From Forficula auricularia (Eukaryota; Arthropoda; Insecta; Dermaptera; Forficulidae), in assembly GCA_024734495.1 (NCBI GenBank), contig JALMQS010000066.1:5858280-5922279 (forward strand): a stretch of 64,000 nucleotides of DNA, given 5' to 3'. Of the stretch, positions 1 to 11,989 are shown piece by piece. The position numbers were made by a program, and so were the translations under genes. The notes beneath the pieces are model-generated. The model saw only the letters and a program-made list of their open reading frames with translations, was not told the origin of the DNA and searched no databases. The stretch's first letter is position 1, and each line of letters begins with the position of its first letter.

Positions 1-99
1 ACTTTCATTTCCAAGTAGAAGACAATAGATGAAGAAGTGAATTTCAAAATAATTCCTTAAAGACTTGTACACCTAATTCCAATTGCGGTTCACCCCTCG
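1..99 (+). mobile_element. Right part of a CGAGGGGTGAACC-end MITE (5' truncated by window edge)
   Basis: The segment ends in GCGGTTCACCCCTCG and carries the internal phrases AAGACAATAGATGAAG and GTACACCTAATTCC. Four fuller copies at 16833, 24136, 43315 and 57875 share these. The left end lies outside the window, so no target duplication can be read. Noncoding. Confidence 0.7.
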
Positions 100-1883
100 G
101 CTTAATATGTCTTAAAAGCTATTGAGTAAAGCTAAGTATGTATTTTAAACCTTGTTTAAGAAAGAATAGTTAGGCTTCTCTCTGCTAAAGAAATCTCAGA
201 CATTTTTTTTAGCAACTAATATTGCAAGTGCGATGTTAAAAACTTTTTAATCGCATGATTTATCATTGATACATGAAGATATCGACTTAAAATAAAAAAT
301 AAGTATTTTTTCATAATATTTCATCAATAACCATTGTATATTTTATTTTTAAAGATATCTAAAGAAATCGACTTATATTGCTAGTGATTTATGGATGTAC
401 CACTTATGGTGAATTTGGCAAATTTGTTAATCCTATGTATTCTCACCCAAAAAAATCTTTCAGTCTATTATTATTTCACTAAATATTAGCCACCCTATAA
501 AACAGTAAAGGTGAAAACTAGAGTTGAATAATTAACAATTTCTCCACTTATATTATTTCAGAATTATGTCTATAAAAATTTTTTGAAAAGTATAAAGTTT
601 GAAAAAGTTTTCTATTTAAAAATGAAATTTCACTTTTATTGAATGTTACCTATTATGATCAACCGGTAGACGAAGTATTGAATTCGCTCAATTTGTTTTG
701 CCTATTCGAATTTAGAAATGTCTGAAAAGAAGAAAAATATAATATTCAAGTAATTTCTTTTTTCTGCAGGACTTTTCACTTCAGGTGAAAAGTTTGCTTT
801 GGTGCTAAATGTTTATAGTTCTTTTACAAAGAACTGATTAGATTTTGAGATTTCTAACTTCAAAACTTCCGTTTCAAAAATCGAGAAAATTAAAAAAAAA
901 AATGGAATTGTTATATAGGTTCGAACTAATGTGTTGAAATTGGCTTAAAAATTCCTATTAATAAATTACACCATCATGCCAAGTTTCAATTTTCTTTCTC
1001 AAACTATTTGTTAACAAAAAAAGAAAAAAAATAGTAAGTAACTAAAATTTCCTGACAGCCGCCTATTGAGACTTCTAAAAGAAAAAACTTTCTCCTTTAA
1101 TTAAATAAATTCTATTCTATTTATTAAATCGCTAAAATTAGATAATTAACGCAATCGAATAAATCTAAAACATCTAATTTAGATTTTATCGATAACTATT
1201 AATAGTTATTAGTGAGCGGTGAATTGAAATTATTCTCTTTCTCTCTCTCTCAATCAAGCAATAAATTAATTATTACCCCCGATTAATGAAGAGTATCTAA
1301 TTACAATTCACTCGATTAAGCGAGTCAAAAGTAATTAGTCGGAATTCACTTAGAAGACGAGTTCAGAGAAATAAAGGATCGATATTTTATTATACTAAAT
1401 ATACAAATACAATGTAACAAATAAGAGAGCTAAGATTATAAAATAAATTGTATGTACTATTTCTAACATCATTGCTGCTCTGTTTTACTTTTAAGACACT
1501 GCTTACTTGTGACAATATTGTATTATTGTTATTATTGAAACAAATAATAAAAACATTGAACGTTGTTTGGAGTTGATGGTTGAATTTTTACTCAGCAAAA
1601 GTTTATAGATGAAATGAATGAAGAATTAAGGAAAATATGTGAGTATATATTTCGAGATTCCATGCCCAAAATGCAAACATTTAGTTGATCCAGGTATTAA
1701 ATATCTAATCTTTAATTTTTTAAATATTTTTTTCTACCACCACCAAATCACCATTCCTCTTAAGAGTCCTTTTCCCGCCAATGTTAAATAAAAAATATTG
1801 ATTATAACTATAACTTAATTTTTTATTAAATGAATTTAACTTTAAAGGACATCATAGATATTAGAGAAATATTTTTACATTGC
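100..1883. other. No gene recognised; AT-rich, low-complexity
   Basis: I see only AT-rich sequence with stop codons in all frames and a short CT-rich run near 1230-1250. No protein similarity, RNA gene or bounded repeat could be supported. Confidence 0.5.
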
Positions 1884-1984
1884 ATATCAGAGAGGTTCGT
1901 CCCCTTAGGAATCGAACCCAAGCGCTAACTAAGCTTGCCGGGCCAGTAGCCAAACCCTTAAGACAAATCTCTCTCTGACATGCA
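1884..1984 (-). repeat. tRNA-like repeat or SINE head
   Basis: On the minus strand the segment contains a B-box-like GGGTTCGATTCC and, upstream, a weaker A-box-like TGGCTACTGG. It is bounded by an imperfect inverted repeat (GCATGTCAGAGAG and CTCTCTGATATGC). A complete tRNA cloverleaf is not apparent, so a degenerate tRNA-derived repeat is more likely than a functional tRNA. Confidence 0.4.
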
Positions 1985-2188
1985 ACATATATAAGTATTA
2001 TAGCTTAATTTTTTATGATAGTTTAACTCTCTATCTATGCTTTGGTGAATTTTGAATCCCACATTACAAATTTTGGAAAATAAAATTTTTTTAAATGTAA
2101 ACATTTTCACAGAGTCTTATGAAAAATTAATATCTTGACACTTTCTCTTGGATTAAACTACTATTAGTTGAATTGATAAAGTTAAATC

Positions 2189-2304
2189 CAATCGAACCGA
2201 GATCATAAACCGAACCTATTCAAGTTGTTTGCAAGGTTTGTTTGGGAACGCATTTTTTATCTAATCGAACCGAGATCATAAACCGAACCTATTCAAGTTG
2301 TTTT
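2189..2304. repeat. Direct repeat of about 43 bp, two copies
   Basis: A 43-bp unit beginning AATCGAACCGAGATCATAAA occurs at 2189 and again at 2262, nearly identical, with about 30 bp of different sequence between. This looks like a recent local duplication. No function is evident. Confidence 0.75.
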
Positions 2305-3353
2305 TTGACAGAAGGGAACTGATTTATTCTATTTTATGATTTATCTCAAAAATTTTAGGTGTAGATTGGCGAAATTTAAAAACCGCCAAATCTTTAGCTG
2401 CGGTGGCGTTAATACATAAGTACCCTAAAAATTAGCTTTTTGAAACATGCAGGTTTCTTTTTTTGCAAAAAGATATATCATTGACCGAGGCATTTACTGA
2501 GAAATTTACTTTAAAAAATCACATAAATGCTGTTTGGATGTAAACATAAACAATATTAATACAACGCATTGCCAAATCATACAAGACTTATTATCAGCTG
2601 ATTTGAATAAATCAAACTAACTTTTGTATTTAATTATTATATTTTTTTTATAATTGTTTTTATCTCAAACATTTACGGATTTCATACTATTTATTTTTTA
2701 ATTCTATTATTTTTCATTTGTATTTTAACTTATTTTATTAAATATTAGATACTACACTTCTTTTGACTCAACTGGAGACGTTAGGACCTCCTTAATCGCT
2801 GATCGACTATATTTGTTTATTTTGGTTTGGTGTTTAGTTTTTCTATTTTGATTTCCAAACTTTTAATTCATCATTACGAGATTTTTATTTCATTTTACAA
2901 CTTTTTTTTAATATTTTAATTTTTCATTGGATTTTTTAATCGATCAACCAAGAATTTGATCTTTACCTATACGAGTATTGCTGGAGGAGAAGACATGGCC
3001 AAAACGCCGTAAGCGAATTTTAAGAGGTCACTAAAATGGATTTTCCGCCACAAGAAAAAGCTGAGAGTGTATAAGAGGTAGGCTATTTTTTATTATTTCT
3101 ATTTTGCACAAGCCGTCAAATATTGTCCCATTATTTACCTATTGTCTAGTTTCTAGTTATTGCTTAAAATTTATTACACAAATTAAATGTAAATTTAAAG
3201 ATAAATTATTTAAAAGTATTATACCCAAAGAACGAAATTCAAATTTATTACTAAAATAATTAATTATCTAACATGTTTCCATAAAAATTCTTCCAAAAGA
3301 AAATTATGCATATCGCATATGTGTATGTGCTTTAACTATTTGACTTTACAAGT
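2305..3353. other. No gene recognised
   Basis: AT-rich sequence without a supportable coding, RNA or repeat feature. Confidence 0.5.
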
Positions 3354-3960
3354 CAGGGCTGTCCAATCTTTTGGCTTTACACTGGCCACTTTTGAAGAAA
3401 AAAAATTGTCTCGAACCCCAGATAAAATATTATAATTCTATTGATATTTGTTATTCAAAAAATTTAGTTAATAATGTAGAAATAAAAACTTTATTATTTT
3501 TTATCCCTAATTTTACTTTTTACATACTTACAAAAAGTGATATTATACGAGTATATTAGTATTTGTTTATATTTTTTCCTGGCTAGATAATTAATATAAA
3601 ATTCTAATATAGAGACAATATTCAATTTTTCTTTCAGATCGGTATCTAATAGTTGTTCTAAAATCTAGAAAATTCAATCAGAAAGTTTGCAAGTAGAAAA
3701 TTTATTTATAATTAAAATGGAGTCAAAAAAAAAAATAGACCAAAATGATGATTATTTTTTCGGAAATCTTGAAATCTAGTTCAAGATTCAAAATTTAAAA
3801 TTAGCACTTTTATTTTTCGAAAACTTCACAGTAGATTTTCTCAGATTTCTTATTTTAGAGAAAAAAAATTATCAGGCCAAATTGTTTGTTGTATGTTTTC
3901 CATCTCAATGTTTTAAGGAATTTTATGACTTTATATTGGGCCACGGGTTGGACAGCCCTG
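3354..3960. mobile_element. Non-autonomous hAT-like element
   Basis: The ends CAGGGCTGTCCAA and TTGGACAGCCCTG form the CAGGG-type terminal inverted repeats common in hAT MITEs. The interior is AT-rich and has no transposase. The immediate flanks do not match as an 8-bp duplication. The left flank TTACAAGT does resemble TTAAACGT, which follows a second copy of the right end at 4474 (6 of 8). The true element may therefore run to 4474 with an internal duplication of its end. Confidence 0.6.
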
Positions 3961-4394
3961 GTTTTAATCAAATATGAGGAATGATAATTTATTTTTAAAA
4001 AGGGTCACGCATATAATAATCTCTGACTATCCATTATCTATTGACATGTAAAGAACGTGCAAAGATCTAAAAGACAAGTCCTGACAAGTTTTAGTCCAGT
4101 ATAGAAATTATCAATTAATTGTGATTTCTAATTCCTTGTCTCCTTGTACTAGATTGATAATTATAGACTTGGTTAGTGCCGTAGCATAGTAGAAATCACT
4201 GAAATAATAAATATTTGAAAAAATGAAAATATTAGAAGAAGAATTTTTAAATATTCGAATCTTCATTATTTTTTTATCTTATATAGTTGAGCTTATAATT
4301 TTCCTTTTCGTGAATTTTATTCTCTAAAAAAACTTCACGTATTGTACAAATGTACATTCATATTTCGATAAAGGGAATCAATATATCTCTACAT

Positions 4395-4474
4395 ATAAAT
4401 CTCAATGTTTTAAGGAAGTTTATGATTTTATGTTGGGCCACACTCATTGTAGGGCCACGGGTTGGACAGCCCTG
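4395..4474. mobile_element. Second copy of the hAT-like right end
   Basis: This repeats the last 60-70 bp of the 3354-3960 element, with an extra 15-bp piece (CACTCATTGTAGGGC) before the shared terminus GGACAGCCCTG. It is either a truncated neighbour or the real terminus of the same element. Confidence 0.55.
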
Positions 4475-4482
4475 TTAAACGT

Positions 4483-5689
4483 GATGAGCAGTATCGGTCT
4501 TTGGGGATGGCGCAGGTGGGCGCTGAATGTATAGGGGCGCCAAAGCCAAATTTTTTATTCCATTAATGAACGAAACTAAAGTTTGTTGAAATACTCAATC
4601 CTTTAAAAGGGGCGCCACGTAAAATTTGTCCAACTGGGCTAGAGGGTCCCTATGCAAAAAAGTGAACATTTTTTTTTGTTATTGCATTTTTATTCTACTT
4701 TAAATGAGCGAAAATTTTAATGAAATTAATTTTTTTTTTAATTTGAATTTTCGTATGAAATTAAAAAACAATAAATTTAAAAAACTTGGGCCCCTTCCAA
4801 CTTCCTGCCTCCTGCGACGCGGGTTTTTACAGTATTGTAATTGAATCGATTGTTAGAAAAAGGAAATAAACACCAAAAAATGATTCTTTTGTTTGTTTGT
4901 TATTGGTACTTTAATTATTAAATTATTATCCATTATTATTAAATCAGTTAGCCTTGAAAATGTTGGGTAAGAACATTAATTAATTAATATAAGTATTTAA
5001 ATTTAATAAAGTGAGGAACAATTAAATAATTCAGTTTTTTTTTTTTTTTTTAATTATCCAAATATTTAGTTTCCTTCTTCTAACTGTCGATTCAATTCCA
5101 CCACTGCCTTAGCCTTTATTCTGTTAGGTTTGGTCAGGTTCAAAGGCTTCGCTAAGTTTGATTAGAACTTAAGACAATAACAGACAATTGTATTTGACTT
5201 TTTGTATCGAACTTATTTTTCTAAAACGAACAAACAAGAGGAGTGAAATTAATTATGGAATAAATTATAATAATGCATCCACCAAGTGATTTACTTTTTT
5301 CAAAACATTTCTGAACACTCAACGAGTAAATAAAGAAATTGTTTTTGTAAATACATCCAAGCATTTAATAATTTCAAGAAAATATTAACATCTTTGTTTT
5401 TAGTGACCTCAATATTGGCTAAAATTTAAATTTAAACAAAGTTTCAAAATTGTTTAGGAAGGATCTGAATTCTAGTTCTAAATTTATACAAAAAGATAAA
5501 CAAATTCTTATTTATTTTAATTATTTTTTATGCCATTCCAGACATAATCTTTAAAAATAACAAAATTTAGATTTTCCTTATTTGATTAAAAATTATACAT
5601 AATCAACATCGATAATATTTTGATTATCTAAAGATTGAATTTTTAATTCAGGTTAGGTTCGTGTTTGCAAGTTCATCACATCCAACAAG
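4483..5689. other. No gene recognised; possible hAT debris
   Basis: Near 4500-4640 there are GGCGC-rich phrases (for example GGGGCGCC twice) of the kind seen at ends of old hAT repeats, but no bounded element. The rest is AT-rich without coding signal. Confidence 0.4.
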
Positions 5690-5905
5690 TTCCCTGGACT
5701 GCCTGAAAGTTGTGTGAGTGTGGTCAATGCCTTTAAGTTTTCATTTTTCAAAGAAGAGTGACTGTGTTATTTTGAAATCTTCATGGATATTTAAATGAGA
5801 TGCGGATCTGTCGAGAATTAATTATGTGCCACTGAGAGAATTGGTTTTGGACACGTTAACAAGATCTTCTTAGAATATGAGAAATACTACTAACTAGGTT
5901 TGAAG
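5690..5905 (+). pseudogene. Flavin amine (polyamine) oxidase pseudogene, middle segment
   Basis: At 5834-5890 the plus strand reads ERIGFGHVNKIFLEYEKYY. It matches the conserved central stretch of animal polyamine/spermine oxidases, which oxidise polyamines using FAD (family pattern: ERIGFGHVNKIFLEYE, then PFW). Just upstream, in a shifted frame, LHGYLNEM resembles the family's 'PLGYLK' region. Stop codons and frame changes occur on both sides, so no product is possible. The pieces at 7853-8300 continue the same protein in order on the same strand. The intervening sequence holds a 0.9-kb repeat and an LTR fragment. Identification is by remembered family motifs. Confidence 0.6.
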
Positions 5906-6165
5906 TAAATGTAAAAGATCAGGTCTCTGCAAAGAACAATTCAGCCGAGTTCATGAATTAAGTAGCTTGGATGTTTGAAGAAACCTCACGACCATCACAC
6001 GTCATCTGTATTTATTTTTCGGTAACTATTTATTCTTTTCTCCATAATCTCTTTGGCTTCCTCTAAAGCAGTATTTACAAACTTTTTCAATTTTATTACC
6101 CCTATGTCCAAGCAATCCATGTGTCATTGCGTCTTGTTTAAAAAATATGAGAAAATAAAACTACA

Positions 6166-7110
6166 AACCGACTTCAAAAAACTTAAATCCAACAAATAAA
6201 ATAACAATCAAAATAAAATAAATCCACTAAAAGGTATAAAATAATTATCTTATTTAGTTACAAATAAACGACGAAATATTAACATGAAATTACTTTTTGA
6301 AGTCGGTACCAAACAAACTATACCTATAAGCGAGCGTACCCGTCAAACGTACTAAGTAAGATCCGTCAAGTACGATTTATAAAATGTATATGTTTGACAC
6401 CGACTTCAAAAAGTAATTTCATGTTAATATTTCGTCGTTTATTTGTAACTAAATAAGATAATTATTTTATACCTTTTAGTGGATTTATTTTATTTTTGAG
6501 TTATTATTTTATTTGTTGGATTTAAGTTTTTTGAAGTCGGTTTTATTTTTTTATAAAAATTATTTTTATTTTTCTCTCTTTAGTGATGTTATTAATAATG
6601 ACTTAATATAATACCTTGTATGCATCTCGTAAGAGAAAGCGTCAGGCGAATGAATCAGAAAATGATAATAAAATTCAATTCATAAATATAGAAATTCTCT
6701 CAAAAGGTTTGCGGGTTTTAAATGAATGTTATAAGATTTTTTTTATAAAAGATTTTATTTATCATAATTTCGATTATTTGCTCATAAGAATTGGAGATTT
6801 ATGTCATTTCGTCGTTGATCATATCATCAGAACTTGACCAAATTAATATGGCACCATCCCTAAGATACCCCCTTTCCAATAAAAAAAGAATCATCGAAAT
6901 TGGTTCATAAACAAAGAAGTTAGGCCCGAACAAACCTAACAAAAAAGGTCTAATACCAATGAAAAAAAACGGGACCAATCGGAAGCTAGACTGAACCCAA
7001 TGCAATTTTTTTCTTCAAAATTGGTTCACAATTGGCAGAGATATGAGGTAAGATAGACACAAAAAAAAATTCATTCGAATAGAGAACCTCCTCCTTTTTT
7101 GAAGTCGGTT
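6166..7110. mobile_element. AACCGACTTC-end repeat, copy A
   Basis: The element begins AACCGACTTCAAAAAA and ends TTTTTTGAAGTCGGTT. Its left third is a palindrome: arms of about 150 bp at 6166-6317 and 6396-6545 around a spacer with several GAAGTCGG sub-repeats. The remainder is a diverged noncoding module shared with copies at 27254, 46262 and 57055. A short open frame on the minus strand recurs in the copies but has frame breaks and no known domain, so I do not call it a gene. It separates two parts of the amine oxidase pseudogene. Confidence 0.8.
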
Positions 7111-7615
7111 AAAAAGTTTTCCATTTGTTTTTCTACTAAAAAATCTTTAGTTTCAATTTGTAGGACTTTAATAGTGTAATTACTATTTAAATATGAAACT
7201 TGACAACTATGACAATAAAAACAAATATACTTTTAGCACTATAAGTTTTTTTTGCGCTACTATATTAATTAGTCTGATTACCCTCTACAAATAGCTATTA
7301 TACCCCCCATGGGGTAATTACCCTTATGTTAGGAACCGCGGTTCTAAAATATTAATTGGTCAATAGGTTTAATAATGATACTCGGAAAGTTCGAAAGGCT
7401 GTTAAATTTAATCATATTTTTTTTTTCAATTATTTTATTTTACTTCTTTAGAAATGACTGAAACGAAGAGAAAAATCATTTTCAAGATTAATATTTTATA
7501 TCTGCATATCTAGTTCATGATTGTCGTTTCTGTATTCTGTACAGTGTACACCATTATATTTCATTTAAATAAAATACATTCATATTTTTTAAAAATTTTA
7601 AGGTCATATACATAG

Positions 7616-7830
7616 TTGTGCTTGGAGTTCTTTGACTGTCCATGTATTATTTTCTCTTTTTGTTAATTTGGGGTCACCAATTTGGATAAAATAATAAGGT
7701 TAATTATGAAACACTACGTGGTTTATTCAGTTCAATGTTTACAATATTTGTTTTGAGAAAAATCATAATCCCAAAGAATAATTTAAAATGTCTTTTTTAT
7801 TCTGGTTGTCTGGATAAATCTTAGATTGAT
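7616..7830 (-). mobile_element. Gypsy-type 5' end fragment (LTR/leader and gag start)
   Basis: This nearly repeats 17054-17245, where the same sequence is the 5' part of a gypsy-like element. On the minus strand it contains TTGGTGACCCCAAATT, a primer-binding-site-like motif, then the start of the gag frame. Only this part of the element remains. Confidence 0.6.
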
Positions 7831-7852
7831 TTTAATTATTTTTTATTATAAG

Positions 7853-8300
7853 GACCGAAAGCGATGAAATTGGACCGGTACTCAGATGCTGAAGTGATTG
7901 AGGATTGTTGAGATGTTTCCTAGGAGATCCAAGTATCTTATCCTAATTCGACCTTTCGTAGCTAATGAGTACTCGGAAGCTAGTATTATGTTCCTTAAGG
8001 TAAATTTTTATTTGTTTAAATTCATCACTATTATTACATCATTTTTACTAATTTTATATTAATTTAAATTATTATGGCACACTGATGTGTCTTGGTAAGG
8101 ATTTCGTTAATTTTTATTTTTTTGCTCCATTAGATTAAACATAAACTGCGATTTAGAAGAGCCAACGCACGTGGTGTTGTTTACAGGCGAAACCACCTAT
8201 CCAGGACATTTCTTCACTACCCATGATAATCAGGTAATGGGATCAGAGAACCTGGAAGATTGATCCATTTTTCGAAAAAATATCTAGAACCACTATAAAT
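7853..8300 (+). pseudogene. Flavin amine (polyamine) oxidase pseudogene, C-terminal part
   Basis: Two coding blocks are visible. In 7853-7999, YSDAEVIEDC and ANEYSEASIMF match, through frameshifts and stops, the 'SDEEVIEDC' and 'TNEYSRGSYSY' regions of polyamine oxidases. After an intron-like gap ending TTAG at 8133, the next block reads EEPTHVVLFTGETTYPGHFF and TTHDN, then in a shifted frame GNGIREPGRLI. This is the C-terminal FAD-binding signature 'LFAGEATH...STTHGA...SGIREA.RL'. The intron-like gap suggests decay of an intron-containing copy, not a retrocopy. It cannot be functional as read. Confidence 0.65.
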
Positions 8301-8606
8301 ACCTAGATCTGAAATTTCCTGTTAAACTAGAAATGTTAAAAAATTTGTTATGTCATATTTTACACTTTTCTACGTACATAATACGGCACACCAGATCAAA
8401 AGGCATCCGTAGAAAATTTTCAGAGGGGCGGGGGCAATGCTTAGAGACAAACAATTACATTATTAAATTTTTATTTAAATATTTAATTTTTTGAGCTTTT
8501 TTCACTATGTAGAATACACTAATACAGTTTTGCTTAAATACAAAAACACATACGGTACATTAAACATAGTTTAGTGAGGTCGTGTTACAGAATTTTTTAT
8601 GATCCA

Positions 8607-8656
8607 AGGGGGGGATGAGCACCCTTTTGCTCCCCCCTCCCCCCCCCCCCCCCCCC
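8607..8656. repeat. G-run and C-run (18 consecutive C)
   Basis: GGGGGGG at 8608-8614 is followed by a C tract interrupted by one T and ending in 18 consecutive Cs at 8639-8656. Such a tract can form a G-quadruplex or i-motif in principle and is prone to length error in assemblies. It may be the end of a repeat with GC-rich termini. Confidence 0.8.
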
Positions 8657-8664
8657 GCGGACGC

Positions 8665-9884
8665 CCATATGAACACTATTCAAGGATTGCAACTATCGTG
8701 CTAATTCATTATTGTTCTCACCAAGATCAGTTATTTTTTTAAAATAAATTAGTAATTTCTGCAGTACATGGTTCCATCTTATTAATCCCTTTTTAGGTTA
8801 CAAATATGCCATAGCTTGCTGAGTTTATCTTTTTCGAGATAATTCCCCAAAGCATACCAATACAATTTCGCCTTCTTTCGGACTTAAAAATAACTAAGAT
8901 CTCTTCAAATGACGCTCTAATCAATTGCCTGGTCCTCATGGTATCATTAATAATTTGCCAAGTTTACTATTTTATAAATTACTGAGCATGTTTTTCCACC
9001 AAGCGGGCACCAATATTTGACTATAAAATTGATATAAAAAGTAAGAGGAAACAGTTTTAAGTCATTTAGGAATTTATTCCTAGATAATTTTAAAATCAAG
9101 TTTGAACTTCTTTCTTAGTGATTCTTCAAGAGATTTATGAAAATATAAACGATAATTCAATATATATTTGCTGTTAATAAATCTGTTTACAATTTTCCTG
9201 CGGATATCGATCGCATCCATGATATTTAAAGCAAATAATTTGTTTTAGACTCTTTTCCTAGAGCGGACCCCTAGCGCCACTTTAACCTGATTCGCGGACC
9301 CCTAAAAATAAAACAAGAAAAACCACTTTTGATATTTTTATTTATAATATTTACATAGGTCTATTTTATTCACAAAGTTGTATCTACGTTAATTGAATTT
9401 TAATGAGATGGTTGATGTTGCCTTTTTGCGACCAAAGTCGTAATGTTTGGTTGATGTTGCTAAATTAGATCCTTAAATCTGCCTCTACTTGTAGTTTATT
9501 TCTGTATTTATTTTTTAGATACACAAGAGTGGAAAAACCATCATCGCACAAATATGTTGTGGGGAAAGGTAACAACTGCTTCAGCGGCAATCCGATAACT
9601 TCGTATATCTAATCAGATTTTAAATTTAACCAAAAATTTGTTAAAGCAGATTCTTTGAATTTTCTTTTTAAAGTCGAATCACAAATTATTTCAATTAATT
9701 TATTTTCTTGGATAGATTTATACACTTTTGAGCTTTGTCTCCAAATACCAACAGTTTGGATGTCTGGAGGCATCGCGGGACCTAGATCTACTTCGGGGCC
9801 GGGATTTTAATGATTCAATTGAGGTTGTTAAGTTTGAAATTTGTTGTTCTAGTTGAGAAAGGCGATCACTAATAGGATTTGGTG
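8665..9884. other. No gene recognised; possible hAT end near 9250
   Basis: Mostly AT-rich. At 9255-9305 the phrase GCGGACCCCTA occurs in a hAT-end-like context, and CCGCGGACCGCAAG occurs at about 11028. These could bound an old hAT element into which the gypsy copy at 9885-10870 inserted, but the ends are too diverged to be sure. Confidence 0.35.
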
Positions 9885-10443
9885 TTAAAACTTTCGGATC
9901 GGTGTTACTAGTACAAAAGATGTATGGAGATTGTGTTTCAAAATATTCATAGAAACTAGTACATCTAAACTATCTTGACTGGGAGCTAAAATAGATTGTA
10001 CAAATGGAGGGAGTCGTTGTAGAAACATGTTTCTTAAAAAATCTGATATTCTATTAAAAGCTAAACTTTTCATTTCCCTTAGTAATGAGGTTGGTTTTTT
10101 ATTTCCTAATTGTAATTCAGTTAATAATTTTTTTGTTTTTTTACTCTCCGATTCTTCAAATTCAAAAATTAAACGGTTCTTTAGGTCTAAATAAGGGTGA
10201 TCGGAGAGGGGTTTAGAAATGAGATCAGAAATTGATTCAGCTATTTCGGTGTCGAGTGAGCCAAGAACGTAATGATATCCCCTGAGTTCATTGGTAATAT
10301 GTGATGGGAAAAATTGGGATTCCACTTGATGAAACCATACGTTAACGTTTTTTTCGCCAAAAAGTAGCTATTTTAATTGCTACTCGACTTATCTGTTGAG
10401 CTGGATTGGTTTCTTCCGTGGCGGTTCCATCCTGATGATCCAT
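9885..10443 (-). pseudogene. Gypsy-type retrotransposon gag, frameshifted
   Basis: Gag would form the retrotransposon particle and bind its RNA. From an ATG at 10443 the frame runs MDHQDGTATEETNPAQ to a stop near 10345. A frame change then gives NVWFHQVESQF, YVLGSLD, AESISDLI, LKNRLI, LLTELQLGNKKP, LLREMKSLA and LQRLPPFVQSIL, the ordered landmarks of insect gypsy-class Gag capsids. Nothing resembling the nucleocapsid knuckle, protease or reverse transcriptase follows. It is a 5' fragment with one frameshift. Confidence 0.8.
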
Positions 10444-10663
10444 TGGAATTTGAACACGTCGGTGTAAAAGCTCATAAAAAGTACTGAAATAGCTTTAATA
10501 AGCACGTTTTTTCAATCTAAAAATCATACTAATACAATTATATAATAACAACAAAACTACAATAATCACGGCTAACTTAATCTCTACAGTCGGGAGTAAA
10601 ATCAAATCATGTTTCGTCTTTTTCTGTTGTTGTTCTCGGCCGGAATCACGTCGGGGTCACCAA
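10444..10663 (-). mobile_element. Gypsy 5' leader with primer binding site
   Basis: On the minus strand TGGTGACCCCGACGTGATTC at about 10644-10663 is a primer-binding-site-type sequence typical of gypsy elements. The leader of about 200 bp to the gag ATG follows. The piece at about 10460-10595 is duplicated at 15945-16066. Confidence 0.7.
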
Positions 10664-10870
10664 TGTTCATTTATTTAATTTGATTTAATATTACAATTAG
10701 TAAAAAGAACTAAATTATCCGAAGGGATAAATTTTTTATTTGCGAAGAAAAATCAACAAGAAAAGAAATTAGAAAAGAATACAAATTAAAAGTTCATCTG
10801 GTCTGTCGTGCTTAGCACCACCAGAAGGCGGTACCCTGGCAATATTTCAATTAATTGATTTTCTTGGATA
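10664..10870 (-). mobile_element. Probable 5' LTR remnant of the gypsy copy
   Basis: The sequence directly upstream of the primer binding site should be LTR. The outer boundary cannot be set because no second LTR is present in the window. It includes a GC-richer patch at 10797-10840. Confidence 0.4.
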
Positions 10871-11703
10871 GATGTCAGGCCTGTTATGCCTGTAACATTT
10901 AAATGAAATGGGTTCATAATCCAATTTTCTCCGTGGTCTGGAATTGGAAAATAATCTCGAAATGAGGATTTTAAGGCTCTAAGGTGTTCAATAATTACAC
11001 TATTTTATAATTTTATTTTAACTTTGTCCGCGGACCGCAAGTTGGGTCTAGAGGATGTTCGTCTATTACTTCTTGAATTTAAAATGGTTGATTGCCTAAG
11101 AAAGTCATTAACTTGATTTTATTTTTTGAGATTGCCATTCTAAACTTTATGTTTATGTGAGTTGGATTATCGGCATGTGAAGTTCATCTTCGGAGTTCTG
11201 GAATTTGTGATTTTTGTCTTTTCAGCTGGGCCAGTCTTCTTGTTCAGGCTTGAATTTCTTCTTGGCAAAACCCTGAGTCAGCGAATAAGGATTTCATTGT
11301 GGGGTTGTGTGCTGATCATACTACAGTATGGAATATAAATAAATAATAAATTTATTTATTTCTCGATCTGCTTAGAGAGTCACAAGTCCTCGTGTCTAGG
11401 TCAATCAGGTATCATTGTATTCTACCAACCACGATGATATTACTAATTCCCCACCTTTTTTTCATTAAAATTTCCTGCTTCATTGAATACTCAGGGGCCT
11501 ACCAATCGGAAATGGCGCCTAGGGCGGGCATCAAAGTTTCACCCTTTACTAAATTATCTAAATATAAAATAAACATATACATTAAATAAAAAAAGCTATA
11601 AATTTTACAAAACATTTTTATTTTTTATTTTAGAACAAAAATTAGTTCGTAAAAATCCACTTTCAATAGTCATAAACTAAAAAATTCTGCGACGCAAATA
11701 GAT
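10871..11703. other. No gene recognised
   Basis: AT-rich with mixed repeat debris. The phrase ATTTTCTTGGATAGAT near 10855 also occurs near 9700. No bounded feature. Confidence 0.4.
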
Positions 11704-11940
11704 CTAATATTTTTGAAATCTGTTTTTCTGATTTCTTCTCGCTCTACACTGAGCAAAGCTAAGCCGCATAACATTTTTTGATCCATTGTAGATAGCCCTT
11801 AAATACGAAAGTATTAGTTTTAAGTTACTGAAAGATCGTTCGCAACTTGACTTGGTTTGCGATGGATATTCAAATCGTAAGCATAATCTGAATTGAAATG
11901 CCGAAATTCGGAAAGGCGCTCTCATTCCCGAAATGAACAA
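11704..11940 (-). pseudogene. hAT transposase C-terminal fragment
   Basis: The frame contains CERSFSNLKLILSYLRA, matching the hAT dimerisation region (family pattern: ERSFSKLKLIKTYLR), followed by a short basic tail. Only the C-terminal end is present and no catalytic residues are included. It is probably the remnant of a ZMYM1-like hAT transposase. Confidence 0.65.
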
Positions 11941-11989
11941 TGAATTCTTATTCTTGAATGTGAATTATATTTTTAGTTTATTTAAATTT

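Noticed and set aside
6799..7005. Conserved short protein in the AACCGACTTC repeats
   Set aside because: Similar frames occur in the other copies but with shifts and different starts, as expected of shared repeat sequence without a protein.
8134..8234. GTAATG after position 8233 as a splice donor
   Set aside because: Amine-oxidase similarity (GNGIREPGRLI) continues past it in a shifted frame, so the exon does not end there.
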